Assembly (NCBI GenBank): GCA_016932995.1
Contig: JAFGBU010000028.1
Location: forward strand, 1 to 59,193
Direction of reading: 5' to 3'
Length of the DNA: 59,193 nucleotides
Origin: Desulfovibrionaceae bacterium
Lineage (GTDB): Bacteria > Desulfobacterota > Desulfovibrionia > Desulfovibrionales > Desulfovibrionaceae
The notes beneath the pieces were generated by a model. The model made no database searches. It was not told the DNA's origin and worked only from the letters and a program-made list of their open reading frames with translations. Below are positions 36,516 to 45,693 of the stretch, in pieces (position 1 is the first letter of the stretch; each line of letters opens with the position of its first letter). Position numbers and translations under genes: made by a program.

Positions 36516-37253
36516 CTAGAGCCACTTCTTGAGCCATTTCTTCCAGCTTCCCTGGATCTCCTGCCGCTCGTCCTCGGAAAGGGTCTTCTGATACTCGTAA
36601 TAGGAGTACTCGGCCCGGCGCTTGGCGTAGGACCTCACGTCGGCGATGTCGCCGTAGTTCTCCACGACGTAGATGTATCTCTTCCAGGCCGGGCCGTACT
36701 GCTCGGTCCTCCAGAAGAAATCGGCCACGAATATCTCGTGCTCGGCCAGGACCCGCCGGCATTTGACCACGTATTCATTGGAGGACTTGGCGTAGTCGCT
36801 GTCCGGAAAGGTCTCCTCCACCCGGTAGAAATACTCCAGGGCCTCGCGCACGTTGTCCTGGCGCAGGTCGATGGACCTGAACATGTTGTAGCTGGCCAGC
36901 CCGATCTGGTACAAAACGTAGGGCGTGTCCTCGTGGCTCGGGTGCATGGCCTCGAACTCCTTGTAGGCGTCCACGGCCTGGATGTACTTGCCGTCCAGGA
37001 AATAGGCGTCCCCCAGGGCGACCTCGGCCTTGGGCGTGAACGGGCTGAACGGGTAGCGGTCCTTGAGCTTGACAAAGGCCTGGGCCGCGTCGCCGTACTG
37101 CTTGTCCTTCATGTACTCCATGCCGGACTCGTAGAGCTCCTGGGCGGTGTCCTCGGGCGGGGGCAGAAAATAGTAGTCTATGATCCCGCAGCCGGCGATC
37201 AGAACGGCCAGGGCCAGGGCCCCGGCAAGCAGGAAAAACGGCCTACGAGACAT
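36516..37253 (-). CDS. bamD: Outer-membrane assembly lipoprotein BamD (YfiO)
   Basis: A 245-residue lipoprotein of the BAM complex that inserts beta-barrels into the outer membrane. The signal peptide ends in the lipobox IAGC (Cys at about residue 22). The mature part is a string of TPR-like helices, starting AQELYESGMEYMKDKQYGDAA and with FSPFTPKAEVALGDAYF, as in BamD. Its start overlaps the trxB end by 11 bp. It confirms a Gram-negative envelope. Confidence 0.92.
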   Translation of the reverse strand: MSRRPFFLLAGALALAVLIAGCGIIDYYFLPPPEDTAQELYESGMEYMKDKQYGDAAQAFVKLKDRYPFSPFTPKAEVALGDAYFLDGKYIQAVDAYKEFEAMHPSHEDTPYVLYQIGLASYNMFRSIDLRQDNVREALEYFYRVEETFPDSDYAKSSNEYVVKCRRVLAEHEIFVADFFWRTEQYGPAWKRYIYVVENYGDIADVRSYAKRRAEYSYYEYQKTLSEDERQEIQGSWKKWLKKWL

Positions 37254-38166
37254 TGAGCTTTTCCAGATAGGCGAAGGCCGAGCTGGCCGCGGTGGCGCCG
37301 TCGCCCACCGCGGTCACGACCTGACGGCAGTTTTTCGAGCGCACGTCGCCCGCGGCGAATATCCCGGGCACGCTGGTGTTCATCTCGCTGTCCGTGATTA
37401 TGCCCACCGCGTCCCTCTTGATCTCCGGGGGCGCGAACTCGAGGATCGGTTCAAAGCCCACGAAGATGAAGCACCCGTCCACCTCCAGGGTCCGCCTCTC
37501 CCCGCTCTTCAAGTCCTCGATCACCAGGCCCGAGACCTCGCCCTGGCCGACTATCTCCCTGGGCACACTGCTTCTGAGCACCTCTATCTTGGGGTTGGCG
37601 AAGCACTTGTCCTGGAGATACCTCTCCCCGCGGAACTCGTCGCGCCGGTGCACGAGATGGAGCCTGCGCACCAGCCGCGCCAGGTACAGGGATTCCTCCA
37701 GGGCCGAGTTGCCCCCGCCGATGACGGCCACGACCTTGTCCCTGAAGAAGTTGCCGTCGCACAGGGCGCAATAGGACACCCCGCGTCCGGCGAGCTCCCG
37801 TTCCCCGGGGATGTCCAGCTTGCGGTACCTGGCCCCTGAGCACAGGATCACGGTCTTGGCCTCGATCGTCTCCGGGCCGACGCGCACCACGTGGGCGCCC
37901 TGGCCGGGCCGGATCTCGGAGACCTCGTCCATGATCCTGTCGTGGGGATACCTGTCGATCTGGGCAGCGAACAGGTCGGCCAGCTCGAACCCCTTGATCC
38001 CCTTGGGAAACCCGGGATAGTTTTCAATCTCCTCGGTCATCAGCACCTGGCCGCCGGGAGAGAGCTTCTCCACGAGCAGGGCATCGACGCCGGCCCTGAG
38101 CAGGTAAAGCATCGCCGTCAGACCGGCGGGGCCTCCCCCGATGACCATGGCGTCGTATGACTTCAT
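37243..38166 (-). CDS. trxB: Thioredoxin reductase
   Basis: A 307-residue FAD/NAD(P)H disulfide reductase that reduces thioredoxin. The FAD motif is VIGGGPAGLTAMLYL at the N-terminus. The redox pair is Cys133/Cys136 in SYCALCDGNFF, a CALC variant of the usual CATC. The second nucleotide motif is VIGGGNSALEESLYL, and the C-terminal FAD contact is GIFAAGDVRSKNCRQ. It follows trxA by 4 bp and overlaps bamD. The cofactor preference (NADPH or another donor) cannot be read with certainty. Confidence 0.95.
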   Translation of the reverse strand: MKSYDAMVIGGGPAGLTAMLYLLRAGVDALLVEKLSPGGQVLMTEEIENYPGFPKGIKGFELADLFAAQIDRYPHDRIMDEVSEIRPGQGAHVVRVGPETIEAKTVILCSGARYRKLDIPGERELAGRGVSYCALCDGNFFRDKVVAVIGGGNSALEESLYLARLVRRLHLVHRRDEFRGERYLQDKCFANPKIEVLRSSVPREIVGQGEVSGLVIEDLKSGERRTLEVDGCFIFVGFEPILEFAPPEIKRDAVGIITDSEMNTSVPGIFAAGDVRSKNCRQVVTAVGDGATAASSAFAYLEKLNVS

Positions 38167-38170
38167 CGGC

Positions 38171-38491
38171 CTAGAGGACCTTCTTGCTGATCATTTCCTT
38201 GATGCTGCTCTTGGACACCGCCCCGGTGGTCTGGTCCAGGACCTCGCCGGCCTTGAACAGGATCAGCGTGGGGATGGCGCGGATCCCGTACTTGCTGGGG
38301 GTCCCCGAGTTCTCGTCCACGTTCATCTTGCAGATCTTGACCTGCCCGGCGTACTCCTCGGACAACTCCGCGATCACCGGCCCCATGGCCCGACAGGGCC
38401 CGCACCACGGGGCCCAAAAATCAATGAGCACGGGCAGTTCGCACTTGAGGACCTCTTGCTCGAAACTGCCGTCGGTAATCTCTATAGTCAT
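38171..38491 (-). CDS. trxA: Thioredoxin
   Basis: A 106-residue thioredoxin with active site WCGPC (Cys30, Cys33) in VLIDFWAPWCGPCRAM, the buried acidic region KICKMNVDENS, and the cis-Pro in IRAIPTLILFKAG. The ATG at 38491 (MTIEITDG) is preferred over the ATG two codons earlier because AAGGAG lies at a proper 6-base distance from it and touches the earlier one. It is the first gene of a run with trxB and bamD, under the promoter at 38616-38644. Confidence 0.95.
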   Translation of the reverse strand: MTIEITDGSFEQEVLKCELPVLIDFWAPWCGPCRAMGPVIAELSEEYAGQVKICKMNVDENSGTPSKYGIRAIPTLILFKAGEVLDQTTGAVSKSSIKEMISKKVL

Positions 38492-38615
38492 ACACATCTC
38501 CTTTTCATTCCGACATGGGAGCGGCCATTGCCGCGAACATCGAACACCGCCCCCCGGCTGTTGACCGGCAAAAGCCGCACCGAACCGAAAACAAACTCCG
38601 CGCAATGAAGCAACA

Positions 38616-38644
38616 AAGCTAGTGTCAGTAAGGTAAACTGTCAA
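38616..38644 (-). promoter_or_regulatory. Promoter of the trxA-trxB-bamD run
   Basis: On the minus strand a perfect TTGACA (38644-38639), a 17-bp spacer and TAGCTT (38621-38616). It predicts a leader of about 115 nt before trxA. Confidence 0.65.
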
Positions 38645-38682
38645 GCGGGAATGGCTGCGGCCCCGACCGCCGAGCGCCCGGC

Positions 38683-39753
38683 TCACGACTCGCGCACCCA
38701 GTCCTCGGGCACGGCCCTGCCCCTGGGAACGGCCTCGAGGTCCAGGCCGTGCCGGCGCCCAAAGCCCAGGATCAGCCTGCCGGCGTGGGCGATCATGGCC
38801 GCGTTGTCGGTGCACAAATCCGGGCCGGGCAAGGACAGGATCAGGCCGTGGTCTGCGGCCAGCTCGGCCATGGCCCGCCTGAGCATGGAGTTGGCGGCCA
38901 CCCCGCCCGCGACCACCAGGGAACGCGCCCCGGCGCAGGCCCGAAGGGCCCGCTCGACCTTTATGCGCAGCGTGTCGACCACGCTCCAGTTGAACGAGGC
39001 GCAGACCCGGGCCAGGTCCACAGGGGGGTCGTCAAGGACCGAATCCAGCCCCTCGAGGCGCAGGTCCTCGAAACGCAACCCCTGGCGGCCGGACAAATGC
39101 TGGATCACCGCGGTCTTGAGCCCGCTGAAGCTGAAGTCGAGGCTGGCGTTGTCGATGTAGGCCCTGGGGAACATGTCCCTGTCCGGCTCGGCGCGGCCGG
39201 CCAGCCGGTCCACAAGGCGGCCCCCGGGATAGGGAAGGTTCAGGTCCTTGGCCACCTTGTCAAAGACCTCGCCGGCCGCGTCGTCCAGGGTCCGGCCCAG
39301 GGGCCGGAAATCCAGCGGAGATTCGATGAAATAGGTATTGGTGTGCCCGCCCGAGACCAGGAGCCCGAGCGCCGGGAAGGTCATCTCCCCCTCCAGGCCC
39401 GGGGCCAGGAGATGGGCCCAGAGGTGGTTGACGCCCACCAGGGGCGCGTCCAGGGACAGGCACAGGGCCTTGGCGAAGCTCACGCCCACCAGCAGGCTGC
39501 CCAGGAGCCCGGGCCCCCTGGCCACGGCCACGGCCCCGAGGTCAGCGGACCGGGTCCCGGTCTCCCGGAGAAGCTCCCGGTAGATCAAGGGCAGGACCCG
39601 CAAGTGCTCCCTGGAGGCGATCTCGGGCACGACCCCGCCGAACACGGCGTGCACCGCCTCCTGGGAGGCCAGACGCTGGCCCAGGAGCCCGTGCTCCGAG
39701 ACCAGGGCCACGCCGGTCTCGTCGCACGAGGTCTCGACGCCCAGGCAGAGCAT
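38683..39753 (-). CDS. tsaD: tRNA N6-threonylcarbamoyladenosine transferase TsaD
   Basis: A 356-residue enzyme that, with TsaB and TsaE, transfers threonylcarbamoyl to A37 of ANN-decoding tRNAs. It has the ASKHA-fold phosphate motif GVETSCDETGVALV, the metal ligands in NHLWAHLLAP, LLVSGGHTNTYF, and the C-terminal VAGGVAANSMLRR and DNAAMIAHAG. Full length. The ATG at 39753 shares one base with the fbp stop (TGATG). The divergent trx promoter is not involved. tsaD is the last gene of the long pcm-tsaD run. Confidence 0.96.
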   Translation of the reverse strand: MLCLGVETSCDETGVALVSEHGLLGQRLASQEAVHAVFGGVVPEIASREHLRVLPLIYRELLRETGTRSADLGAVAVARGPGLLGSLLVGVSFAKALCLSLDAPLVGVNHLWAHLLAPGLEGEMTFPALGLLVSGGHTNTYFIESPLDFRPLGRTLDDAAGEVFDKVAKDLNLPYPGGRLVDRLAGRAEPDRDMFPRAYIDNASLDFSFSGLKTAVIQHLSGRQGLRFEDLRLEGLDSVLDDPPVDLARVCASFNWSVVDTLRIKVERALRACAGARSLVVAGGVAANSMLRRAMAELAADHGLILSLPGPDLCTDNAAMIAHAGRLILGFGRRHGLDLEAVPRGRAVPEDWVRES

Positions 39754-40766
39754 CAGGCCTTTCCGGCGTAGATGTCCAAGACCTTCTGCACGTCCTGCTT
39801 GGAGCCGATGAACAGGGGCACGCGCTGGTGGAGCTGCTCCGGCTCGATGTCCAGTATCCGCCTCTCGCCGTCCACGGCCATGCCCCCGGCCTGCTCCACG
39901 AGCATGGCCAGGGGCGCGGCCTCGCACATCAGGCGCAGCTTGCCCCTGGGCTTCTTGGGGTCGCGGCGGTCGGCCGGGTACATGAAGATGCCCCCGTAGA
40001 TCAGGTTGCGGTGGAAGTCCGAGACCAGGGAGCCGATGTACCGGGAGCTGTAGGGCTTGGAGGACTCGTTTCCAGGGTTCTTGAAGTACTCGACGATCCT
40101 GCGCGTGGCCGGGTCCCAGTAGTGATAATAGCCCTCGTTCACGGAGTATATCCTGCCCCGTTCCGGGATGCGGATGTTCGGGTGGGAGAGCAGAAACTCG
40201 CCCACCCCGGGGTCCAGGGTGAAGCCGTTCACCCCGTTGCCGGTGCTGTACACCAGCATGGTCGAGGTGCCGTAGAGGAAGTAGCCCGCCGCGATCTGCT
40301 CCGAGCCCTTTTGGAGCACGTCCGTGGACAGGATCGGCGTCTCCTTGGGGCTCTTGCGCCGGTAGATGGAGAATATGGTTCCGATGTTCACGTTCACGTC
40401 GATGTTCGACGAGCCGTCCAGGGGGTCGAAGATGAACACGTAGCCGCCCGTGGGCAGGCCGTGGGGTATCTCGATGATGTCGGCGTTCTCCTCCGAGGCC
40501 ATGGCGCAGAGCACCCCGCAGCGGGCCATCCTGTGGATGAGTACCCGGTTCGAGTACTCGTCGAGCTTCTTGACCTCTTCGCCCTGGACGTTCCGGTCGC
40601 CGGTAAACCCGAGCACGTCCACCAGGCCGGCCTTGTTGACCTCCCGGGAGATGATCTTGGCGGAAAGGATGAGCTCGTTGAGCAGCCTGGTGAAGCGCCC
40701 GGTGGCCATGGGCTCCTCTTTCTGATGCAGCAGCAGGTGCTCGGTGACGGTGATCTGCTGGGTCAT
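39753..40766 (-). CDS. fbp: Fructose-1,6-bisphosphatase, class I
   Basis: A 337-residue gluconeogenic phosphatase. Class I marks include [27 protein letters not shown], the metal/active-site [13 protein letters not shown], the [19 protein letters not shown] substrate segment and [15 protein letters not shown]. The ATG at 40766 ([10 protein letters not shown]) has GGAGG 7 bases upstream. Translation is linked to tsaD by a stop-start overlap. Confidence 0.96.
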   Translation of the reverse strand: MTQQITVTEHLLLHQKEEPMATGRFTRLLNELILSAKIISREVNKAGLVDVLGFTGDRNVQGEEVKKLDEYSNRVLIHRMARCGVLCAMASEENADIIEIPHGLPTGGYVFIFDPLDGSSNIDVNVNIGTIFSIYRRKSPKETPILSTDVLQKGSEQIAAGYFLYGTSTMLVYSTGNGVNGFTLDPGVGEFLLSHPNIRIPERGRIYSVNEGYYHYWDPATRRIVEYFKNPGNESSKPYSSRYIGSLVSDFHRNLIYGGIFMYPADRRDPKKPRGKLRLMCEAAPLAMLVEQAGGMAVDGERRILDIEPEQLHQRVPLFIGSKQDVQKVLDIYAGKA

Positions 40767-40814
40767 GCCCGCCTCCAATGGCCTTTGGCCCGGCCGCTCC
40801 ATGGGCCCAGGCCG

Positions 40815-41606
40815 TTAAAAAAACCAGGATGATTCACTGTGCTTGGGGTCCACGCTCCTGGTGGCGTAGATGAAGTAGTCCCTGCCGATATACCGGACCA
40901 GCCAGGTGTAGTACTCCTCGCCCACCTGGACCTGGCCCTGGACGTTGTCCTTGAGCAGCTCCGGCCAGTCGACCGCCAACAGGCCCTCCCTGTTCACCTC
41001 GGCCCCCAGGGACCAGACCCCGCCGCCCGGATGGACGATGATCAGCTCCTCGGGCTTGGGGCACATGGACATCAGGTCCCGGGGATCGAAGCTGACCACG
41101 ATCAGGCCCATGAACTCGACATCCTTGAAGAACGGCGTGCCTATGTACAGCTCCGGGCCGAGGTCCGGGTAGTCGACAACGGTCTTTAAAAAGGTCTCCC
41201 GCCACACGGCCTCGAACTTGAGCGGCTGGGTGAAACGCTTCAGCGGCAGGGGCGGGACCCTCTCCAGCATCTTGCCCTCGGCGTCGGCCACGATCAGGCT
41301 GTGGGCCCACGGAAAACGCGCGAAGAGCAGATCGACCCATTCCTTGGGGGGGTAGACGTCCTGATCCTCTATGTAGTTGATGAGCGAGGACAGGGGACCG
41401 TCCACCGGGGTGAAGAGCAGGGCCAGCTTTTCCTGGTTGGGGTTCTCGAACTTGTAGCTGTCGTAGTCGATCTCAGGGGCCGGGTCCACGAACTCCTTGG
41501 CCTTTCCCGCGACCTCCTTGGTCTGCTTCCAGGTGGTGTCCACGGTGCTGCAGGCGCACAAAAGACAGATCAAAAGGACGGCCGCGGCCGACAAGGTCGT
41601 TTTCAT
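40815..41606 (-). CDS. Lipoprotein with possible sensory (Cache-like) fold
   Basis: A 263-residue exported lipoprotein. The signal peptide MKTTLSAAAVLLICLLCACS has a lipobox (LCAC). A short coiled tether (about 25-40) is followed by an alpha/beta domain with HSLIVADAEGKMLERVPP, LYIGTPFFKDVEFMGLIVVSFDPRDL and LIIVHPGGGVWSLG. These phrases resemble extracytoplasmic Cache/PAS-like sensor domains, but no signalling output domain is attached. It lies between the TPR gene and fbp. Function unknown. Confidence 0.75.
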   Translation of the reverse strand: MKTTLSAAAVLLICLLCACSTVDTTWKQTKEVAGKAKEFVDPAPEIDYDSYKFENPNQEKLALLFTPVDGPLSSLINYIEDQDVYPPKEWVDLLFARFPWAHSLIVADAEGKMLERVPPLPLKRFTQPLKFEAVWRETFLKTVVDYPDLGPELYIGTPFFKDVEFMGLIVVSFDPRDLMSMCPKPEELIIVHPGGGVWSLGAEVNREGLLAVDWPELLKDNVQGQVQVGEEYYTWLVRYIGRDYFIYATRSVDPKHSESSWFF

Positions 41607-41701
41607 ATCCGGACACTACCTGTTCCGCCGGCCGATGCGCCCCGCGGACGCGAAGCCGACAACGGCGGCGTTTGCTGATTGCCTCGATATCGGGCCGAGC
41701 C

Positions 41702-42517
41702 CTATGCCCTTACCCTGGCCTCGAAACGGGCGGCCAGGGTCTCCAGGGTGCTGATGAGCCGGTTCTTGGCGTGCAGGCTGAAGGCGTCGCGTTCGTCCTC
41801 GTCCGCCTTGCCGCCGGACCTTGCGGCGGGACCTCCCGCGGCCTTCAAATCCGCCTCAAGACACTCGATGCGGCCGGCCAGATCCTTCCGGGTCGGGCCG
41901 GGTTCGGCCTTTTTCCAAAGATCCCGGTATATTTCAAGCGCACCCTGAAAATCCCCCTGGGAGGCCAGAAGATCGGCCATGGTCCGGGTGCGCAGGCTTC
42001 CGGGCTCGATGTCCGGGCCGATCGTCTCCAAGGACGGCTCAGGCGCCCGGACCACGGCCTCGGTCTCGGTCGCGGGCGGCGCTGCCTCCGGGGCCTTCAG
42101 GGGCCCCACCAGCCTGGCGGACAGGGAGTTGACCCCCTCCAGGACCACGTCCATCCACCTGACGGGCGTGCCCGACAGGTTGGAGGCCACGAGCATCAGA
42201 AAGACCGCGAAGTCCCGCTGCTCCGCGGGCAGGGACTGGGCCCAGAGCCTCCAGAAGGCCGGATAGTTCCTCAGCGGCCCGACAATGCCCCCGAGCAGCT
42301 CCACGGCCTCATGCTCGCGGTTCAGGCTGGCCAGGACCTGGATGAGCAGCAGCCGGGCCTCCATGAAATCGGGATGGCGGTCCAATCCCTTTCTGAGGGT
42401 CGTGACCGCGTCCTCGTAGCGCTCGGACTCGACGAACAGCCTGGCCAGGGAGAAAAAGACCTTGGAGCCCGGTTCCAGGGAGAGAACTTCTTGAAACCAC
42501 TCAATTTTCTTCGACAT
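41702..42517 (-). CDS. Tetratricopeptide-repeat protein
   Basis: A 271-residue cytosolic protein with N-terminal TPR-like helical pairs (WFQEVLSLEPGSKVFFSLARLFVESERYEDAVTTLRKGLDRHPDFMEARLLL, about residues 7-60). A Pro/Ala/Glu-rich linker follows (about 140-165), then another TPR (LLASQGDFQGALEIYRDLWKK) and a coiled tail. Likely a protein-interaction scaffold. Partner unknown. It overlaps the upstream DivIC-like gene by 17 bp, so a link with cell division or the envelope is possible but unproven. Confidence 0.78.
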   Translation of the reverse strand: MSKKIEWFQEVLSLEPGSKVFFSLARLFVESERYEDAVTTLRKGLDRHPDFMEARLLLIQVLASLNREHEAVELLGGIVGPLRNYPAFWRLWAQSLPAEQRDFAVFLMLVASNLSGTPVRWMDVVLEGVNSLSARLVGPLKAPEAAPPATETEAVVRAPEPSLETIGPDIEPGSLRTRTMADLLASQGDFQGALEIYRDLWKKAEPGPTRKDLAGRIECLEADLKAAGGPAARSGGKADEDERDAFSLHAKNRLISTLETLAARFEARVRA

Positions 42518-42830
42518 CCCGTGCCTCTTTGCCTTTGTCGGCGGCCTTGTCCGGAAAGACGTACAATATTTCGCCGTCCTTGACGAAATTCATGCGCTCG
42601 CGGATCATGTCCTGCTGGTGGTCCGGGTCCGACTTGAGCCTGGTGATCTCCCGGCTCAGGTCCTGGCTCCTCTTTTCAGCGGCCCTGAACTCGGTCGCCA
42701 GCGCCTCGTGCCTGCCCCTGAGGTCCATGTAGGCCAGGATGCCCTGGTCGCTCCAGATGAGGCGAAAGAACAAAAAAAGGTTCAGCAGGATAAGCGCCCA
42801 GAGAAACATCCGGCGTCCAAGCATGTCCAC
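42501..42830 (-). CDS. FtsB/DivIC-like septum protein
   Basis: A 109-residue bitopic membrane protein. A short basic N-terminus leads into one membrane helix (FLWALILLNLFLFFRLIW), then a coiled coil (about 40-75) and the DivIC/FtsB-type IRERMNFVKDGEILYVFPD motif. FtsB family proteins link the divisome with FtsL and FtsQ. The start is a GTG at 42830, or the ATG at 42824. Neither has a clear ribosome site, and the upstream gene ends 4 bp before. Confidence 0.82.
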   Translation of the reverse strand: MDMLGRRMFLWALILLNLFLFFRLIWSDQGILAYMDLRGRHEALATEFRAAEKRSQDLSREITRLKSDPDHQQDMIRERMNFVKDGEILYVFPDKAADKGKEARDVEEN

Positions 42831-42834
42831 AAAC

Positions 42835-43110
42835 TCACTGCAGGCGACGCTGCGCGTCCCCGTGCTCCTGGGCCAGGGACAAGGGCCCCCTGAGCTCCTC
42901 CAAAAACGTCGAGGTGGCCTTTTCCACGCGCCGGACGTCGTCCTCGGTCAGATCGAGCCGGTCGACCTTTTCCAGAAAATTCTTGAGCACATCGAACTCA
43001 TCGGTCAGCGAGGCCCCCAGCTCGAGCTTGCGCAGCTCGGGCTCCAGGTCCAGTATGGTCTGCAGGCAATTGGCTATCCTGGCCAAATGGTTCATCGTCT
43101 TCTTTTCCAT
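42835..43110 (-). CDS. Small helical protein, unknown function
   Basis: A 91-residue acidic, all-helical protein without cysteines or membrane segments (MNHLARIANCLQTILDLEPELRKLE start region apart from one Cys). It may be a two-helix coiled coil. An in-frame ATG five codons in (MNHLAR) is an alternative start. It lies between pgsA and the DivIC-like gene and was not matched to a family. Confidence 0.65.
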   Translation of the reverse strand: MEKKTMNHLARIANCLQTILDLEPELRKLELGASLTDEFDVLKNFLEKVDRLDLTEDDVRRVEKATSTFLEELRGPLSLAQEHGDAQRRLQ

Positions 43111-43172
43111 CGCGCTTTAGTCCACCGCATGCCCGGCCTCAACCTGAAACAACGCCCTTCAGGACCGCGGCC

Positions 43173-43727
43173 CTAGGCGGCCAGCCACTTTTTGTAGAAC
43201 GAGTACAGATAATTCCCTCCCGAAAAAACCGTAAACACCAAAGCCAGATAGAGCAAGACCAGCCCGATGGCCGCGGGGTTCAGCCCGAACAGCGGATAGT
43301 GCCAGGTCAGGGCGATTATCGCCGCAAGCTGGACAATGGTCTTCAGCTTGCCCAGGTTGTCCGCGGCCATGACCTCGCCCTTTTCCGCGGCCATGGCCCG
43401 GACCCCGGTGACCAGGAGCTCGCGGCAGATGATTATGATCACCACCCAGGCCGGCGCCCAGCAGAGCTTGACCAGCATGATCAGGACCGAGCCCACCAGG
43501 AGCTTGTCCGCCAGCGGGTCCAGGAACTTGCCCATGCTGGTGATCCTGCCCTGGCGTCGGGCCACCAGGCCGTCGAACAGGTCGGTCAGCGAGGCCAGAA
43601 GGAACAGGACGCTGGCCGCGCAGGCCGCGAACCGCCACTGGTACCAGTAGACGAAATAGAGCAGGAGCACGATCAGCGGCGCGGCGACTATCCGCGCCAG
43701 GGTCAACGAGTTGGCCAGATTGAACAT
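43173..43727 (-). CDS. pgsA: CDP-diacylglycerol-glycerol-3-phosphate 3-phosphatidyltransferase
   Basis: A 184-residue membrane enzyme that makes phosphatidylglycerophosphate, the committed step to phosphatidylglycerol. The start MFNLANSLTLARIVAAP is typical of PgsA. The catalytic motif is complete in SLTDLFDGLVARRQGRI and GKFLDPLADKLLVG. Five to six membrane segments. The ATG at 43727 is preceded by a G-rich site. It lies 22 bp after mrp. The family is certain, and it is the better PgsA candidate of the two in the window. Confidence 0.92.
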   Translation of the reverse strand: MFNLANSLTLARIVAAPLIVLLLYFVYWYQWRFAACAASVLFLLASLTDLFDGLVARRQGRITSMGKFLDPLADKLLVGSVLIMLVKLCWAPAWVVIIIICRELLVTGVRAMAAEKGEVMAADNLGKLKTIVQLAAIIALTWHYPLFGLNPAAIGLVLLYLALVFTVFSGGNYLYSFYKKWLAA

Positions 43728-43749
43728 GCCTGCCCCCCGTGAGGCCGCC

Positions 43750-44637
43750 TCAAGCGTGGACAGTCGAGGCCGCCTCGAGGCTGTTGGCGGCGGCCTCGGC
43801 CACCTTTTCACCCAGTCCGAGCAGGGCGGTCTTGGCCGCGCTGTCGCCCTCCAAGAGCACCACCGGCACCCCCCTGTCGCTGGCCACCACCGCGGCCGGG
43901 TCCAGGGGGATCGCGCCCAGGAACTCGAGCCCGTACTTCACCGCCAGCTCCCTGCCGCCGCCCTTCTTGAACAGGTCTATCTCCCCGCCGCAAAACGGAC
44001 AGACCAGCCCGCTCATGTTCTCGACCACCCCGAGGATGTTGGCCTTGGCGTACTGCAAGAAGTTTATGGCCTTGCGCACGTCGGCCAGGGAGACCTCCTG
44101 CGGGGTGGTGACCACGATGCACAGGGCGTCCGGGATGGTCTTGAGCACGGTCATGGGCTCGTCGCCGGTGCCCGGGGGCGAGTCCACGACCAGAAAATCG
44201 AGCTCGCCCCACTGGACGTCGGAAATGAACTGGCGGATGGCCGAGGTCTTCATGGGCCCGCGCCAGAGCACGGCCTGGTCCGGGTCGAGCAGCAGGGACT
44301 CCATGGACACCACGTGCAGGTTGTCGTTGAACCTCTTGGGGCTGATCAGGTTGCCGCGCCCGACCTCCAGCTGGCCCGAGAGGCCGAGCAGGGTGGGCAC
44401 GCTGGGCCCGTGTATGTCCACGTCCATGAGCCCCACCCGGTGGCCCCTGGCGGCCAGGGCCGCGGCCAGGTTCACGGCCACCGAGCTCTTGCCCACCCCG
44501 CCCTTGCCGCTCATCACGAATATCTTGAACCTGATCTTCTCCAGGGTCGAGGAGATCAGCTGGTCCTGGAGGGCCGTCTTGGCCCCGCTCATGCCCGCCT
44601 TGTCCGGGGGACAGGCGCTGTTGGACTTGGCATTCAT
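43750..44637 (-). CDS. Mrp/NBP35-family P-loop ATPase (Fe-S carrier)
   Basis: A 295-residue ATPase of the Mrp/NBP35/ApbC group, involved in iron-sulfur cluster delivery. The deviant Walker A is VMSGKGGVGKSSVAVNLA (about residue 42). Further marks are MDVDIHGPS, SPPGTGDEPMTVL and the C-terminal CxxC (VCPFCGGEIDLF) that binds the bridging cluster. A single Cys in the N-terminal tail (SACPPDKAG) takes the place of the four-Cys NBP35 N-motif. ATG 44637. It lies between DUF368 and pgsA. Confidence 0.92.
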   Translation of the reverse strand: MNAKSNSACPPDKAGMSGAKTALQDQLISSTLEKIRFKIFVMSGKGGVGKSSVAVNLAAALAARGHRVGLMDVDIHGPSVPTLLGLSGQLEVGRGNLISPKRFNDNLHVVSMESLLLDPDQAVLWRGPMKTSAIRQFISDVQWGELDFLVVDSPPGTGDEPMTVLKTIPDALCIVVTTPQEVSLADVRKAINFLQYAKANILGVVENMSGLVCPFCGGEIDLFKKGGGRELAVKYGLEFLGAIPLDPAAVVASDRGVPVVLLEGDSAAKTALLGLGEKVAEAAANSLEAASTVHA

Positions 44638-44681
44638 ATCCGCATACCCTAAGTCAAGTTCAGATCGAAAAATCCCACGAC

Positions 44682-45662
44682 TCAGACCCCGCCGCGGCCG
44701 GCCGAGAGCCGGTCCAGGACCAGGACCGCGGCCGCGGCGACGAGCATCAGGCCCAGGGCCAGATAAAAGCCGCAATCAAGGTCCGAGGGAAAAGACGCCT
44801 GCTCCCTCAGGACCACGGTCCTGAGGCCCACGAGCTTGGTCTCCAGGACCTGTTTCCAGGGCCAGACCTTTCTCAACGCCCCTAACATAAAGCCGGTCAG
44901 AAGGCTAATGGTTGGGCCGTGCCATTTCTTCAATAAATAATGAAGAAGCCTAGAAAAGCAAGCCAAACCAGCGACCGCGCCGCAGCCGAAGACCGCAAGG
45001 ATCAGCAGGTTGTCCAAGGCCAGGGGGTTCTTGAGGGCCTTGGTGATGAACCCGTACTTGCCTATCAACAGCAGGACAAAGGCCCCGCTGATGCCCGGAA
45101 GGATCATGGCGCAGATCGCCAGGGCCCCGGACAGAAACACGAACCAGAAGGCCTCCGGGGTGCTCACGGGCACGAGCCCGACAAGCAGGAAGCTGCCCAC
45201 CGCGCCGAAGAGGAGCAAAAGCGCGTTGACCGGGCCCCAGGCGCCGACCCGCCGCCCGACCACCAGGACCGAGGCCGCGATGAGCCCGAAAAAGAACGCC
45301 CAGACAGGGATCGGGTGGCGCTCGAGCAGATAGCTCATCAGCCTGGCCATGCACAGCAGGGCGACTGCTATGCCCGCGACAAGGGGCGCAAGAAAACGCG
45401 CGTGGACCCGGGCCAGGGCCCCGGCCAGGTCCAGCCTGGCCAGCCTGGCCGCGAACTCCAGGTCAAAGGACCGGACCGCGTCCACGAGCTGGTCGTATAT
45501 GCCGGTGATAAAGGCGATGGTCCCCCCGGACACGCCGGGGATGATGTCCGCCACGCCCATGCACAGGCCCTTCAGGCCCAACAGGGCCGCCTCCCGGAGG
45601 CCGTTCGGGCCCGGGCCCTGACGCCAGGCCGCGGCCAGGCCGGTCTTGGCCGAACCGGTCAT
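44682..45662 (-). CDS. DUF368 membrane protein (undecaprenyl-phosphate translocase candidate)
   Basis: A 326-residue polytopic membrane protein with about eight to nine segments. The two inverted DUF368 motifs are GVADIIPGVSGGTIAFITG (about residue 36) and AMILPGISGAFVLLLIGKY (about residue 190). DUF368 proteins have been shown in other bacteria to recycle the undecaprenyl-phosphate carrier across the membrane. The same role here is inferred by family. It lies 31 bp after pcm and 44 bp before mrp. Confidence 0.9.
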   Translation of the reverse strand: MTGSAKTGLAAAWRQGPGPNGLREAALLGLKGLCMGVADIIPGVSGGTIAFITGIYDQLVDAVRSFDLEFAARLARLDLAGALARVHARFLAPLVAGIAVALLCMARLMSYLLERHPIPVWAFFFGLIAASVLVVGRRVGAWGPVNALLLLFGAVGSFLLVGLVPVSTPEAFWFVFLSGALAICAMILPGISGAFVLLLIGKYGFITKALKNPLALDNLLILAVFGCGAVAGLACFSRLLHYLLKKWHGPTISLLTGFMLGALRKVWPWKQVLETKLVGLRTVVLREQASFPSDLDCGFYLALGLMLVAAAAVLVLDRLSAGRGGV

Positions 45663-45693
45663 GCGCAGCCTCCGGCCCTTGCCCGGCCGCCGG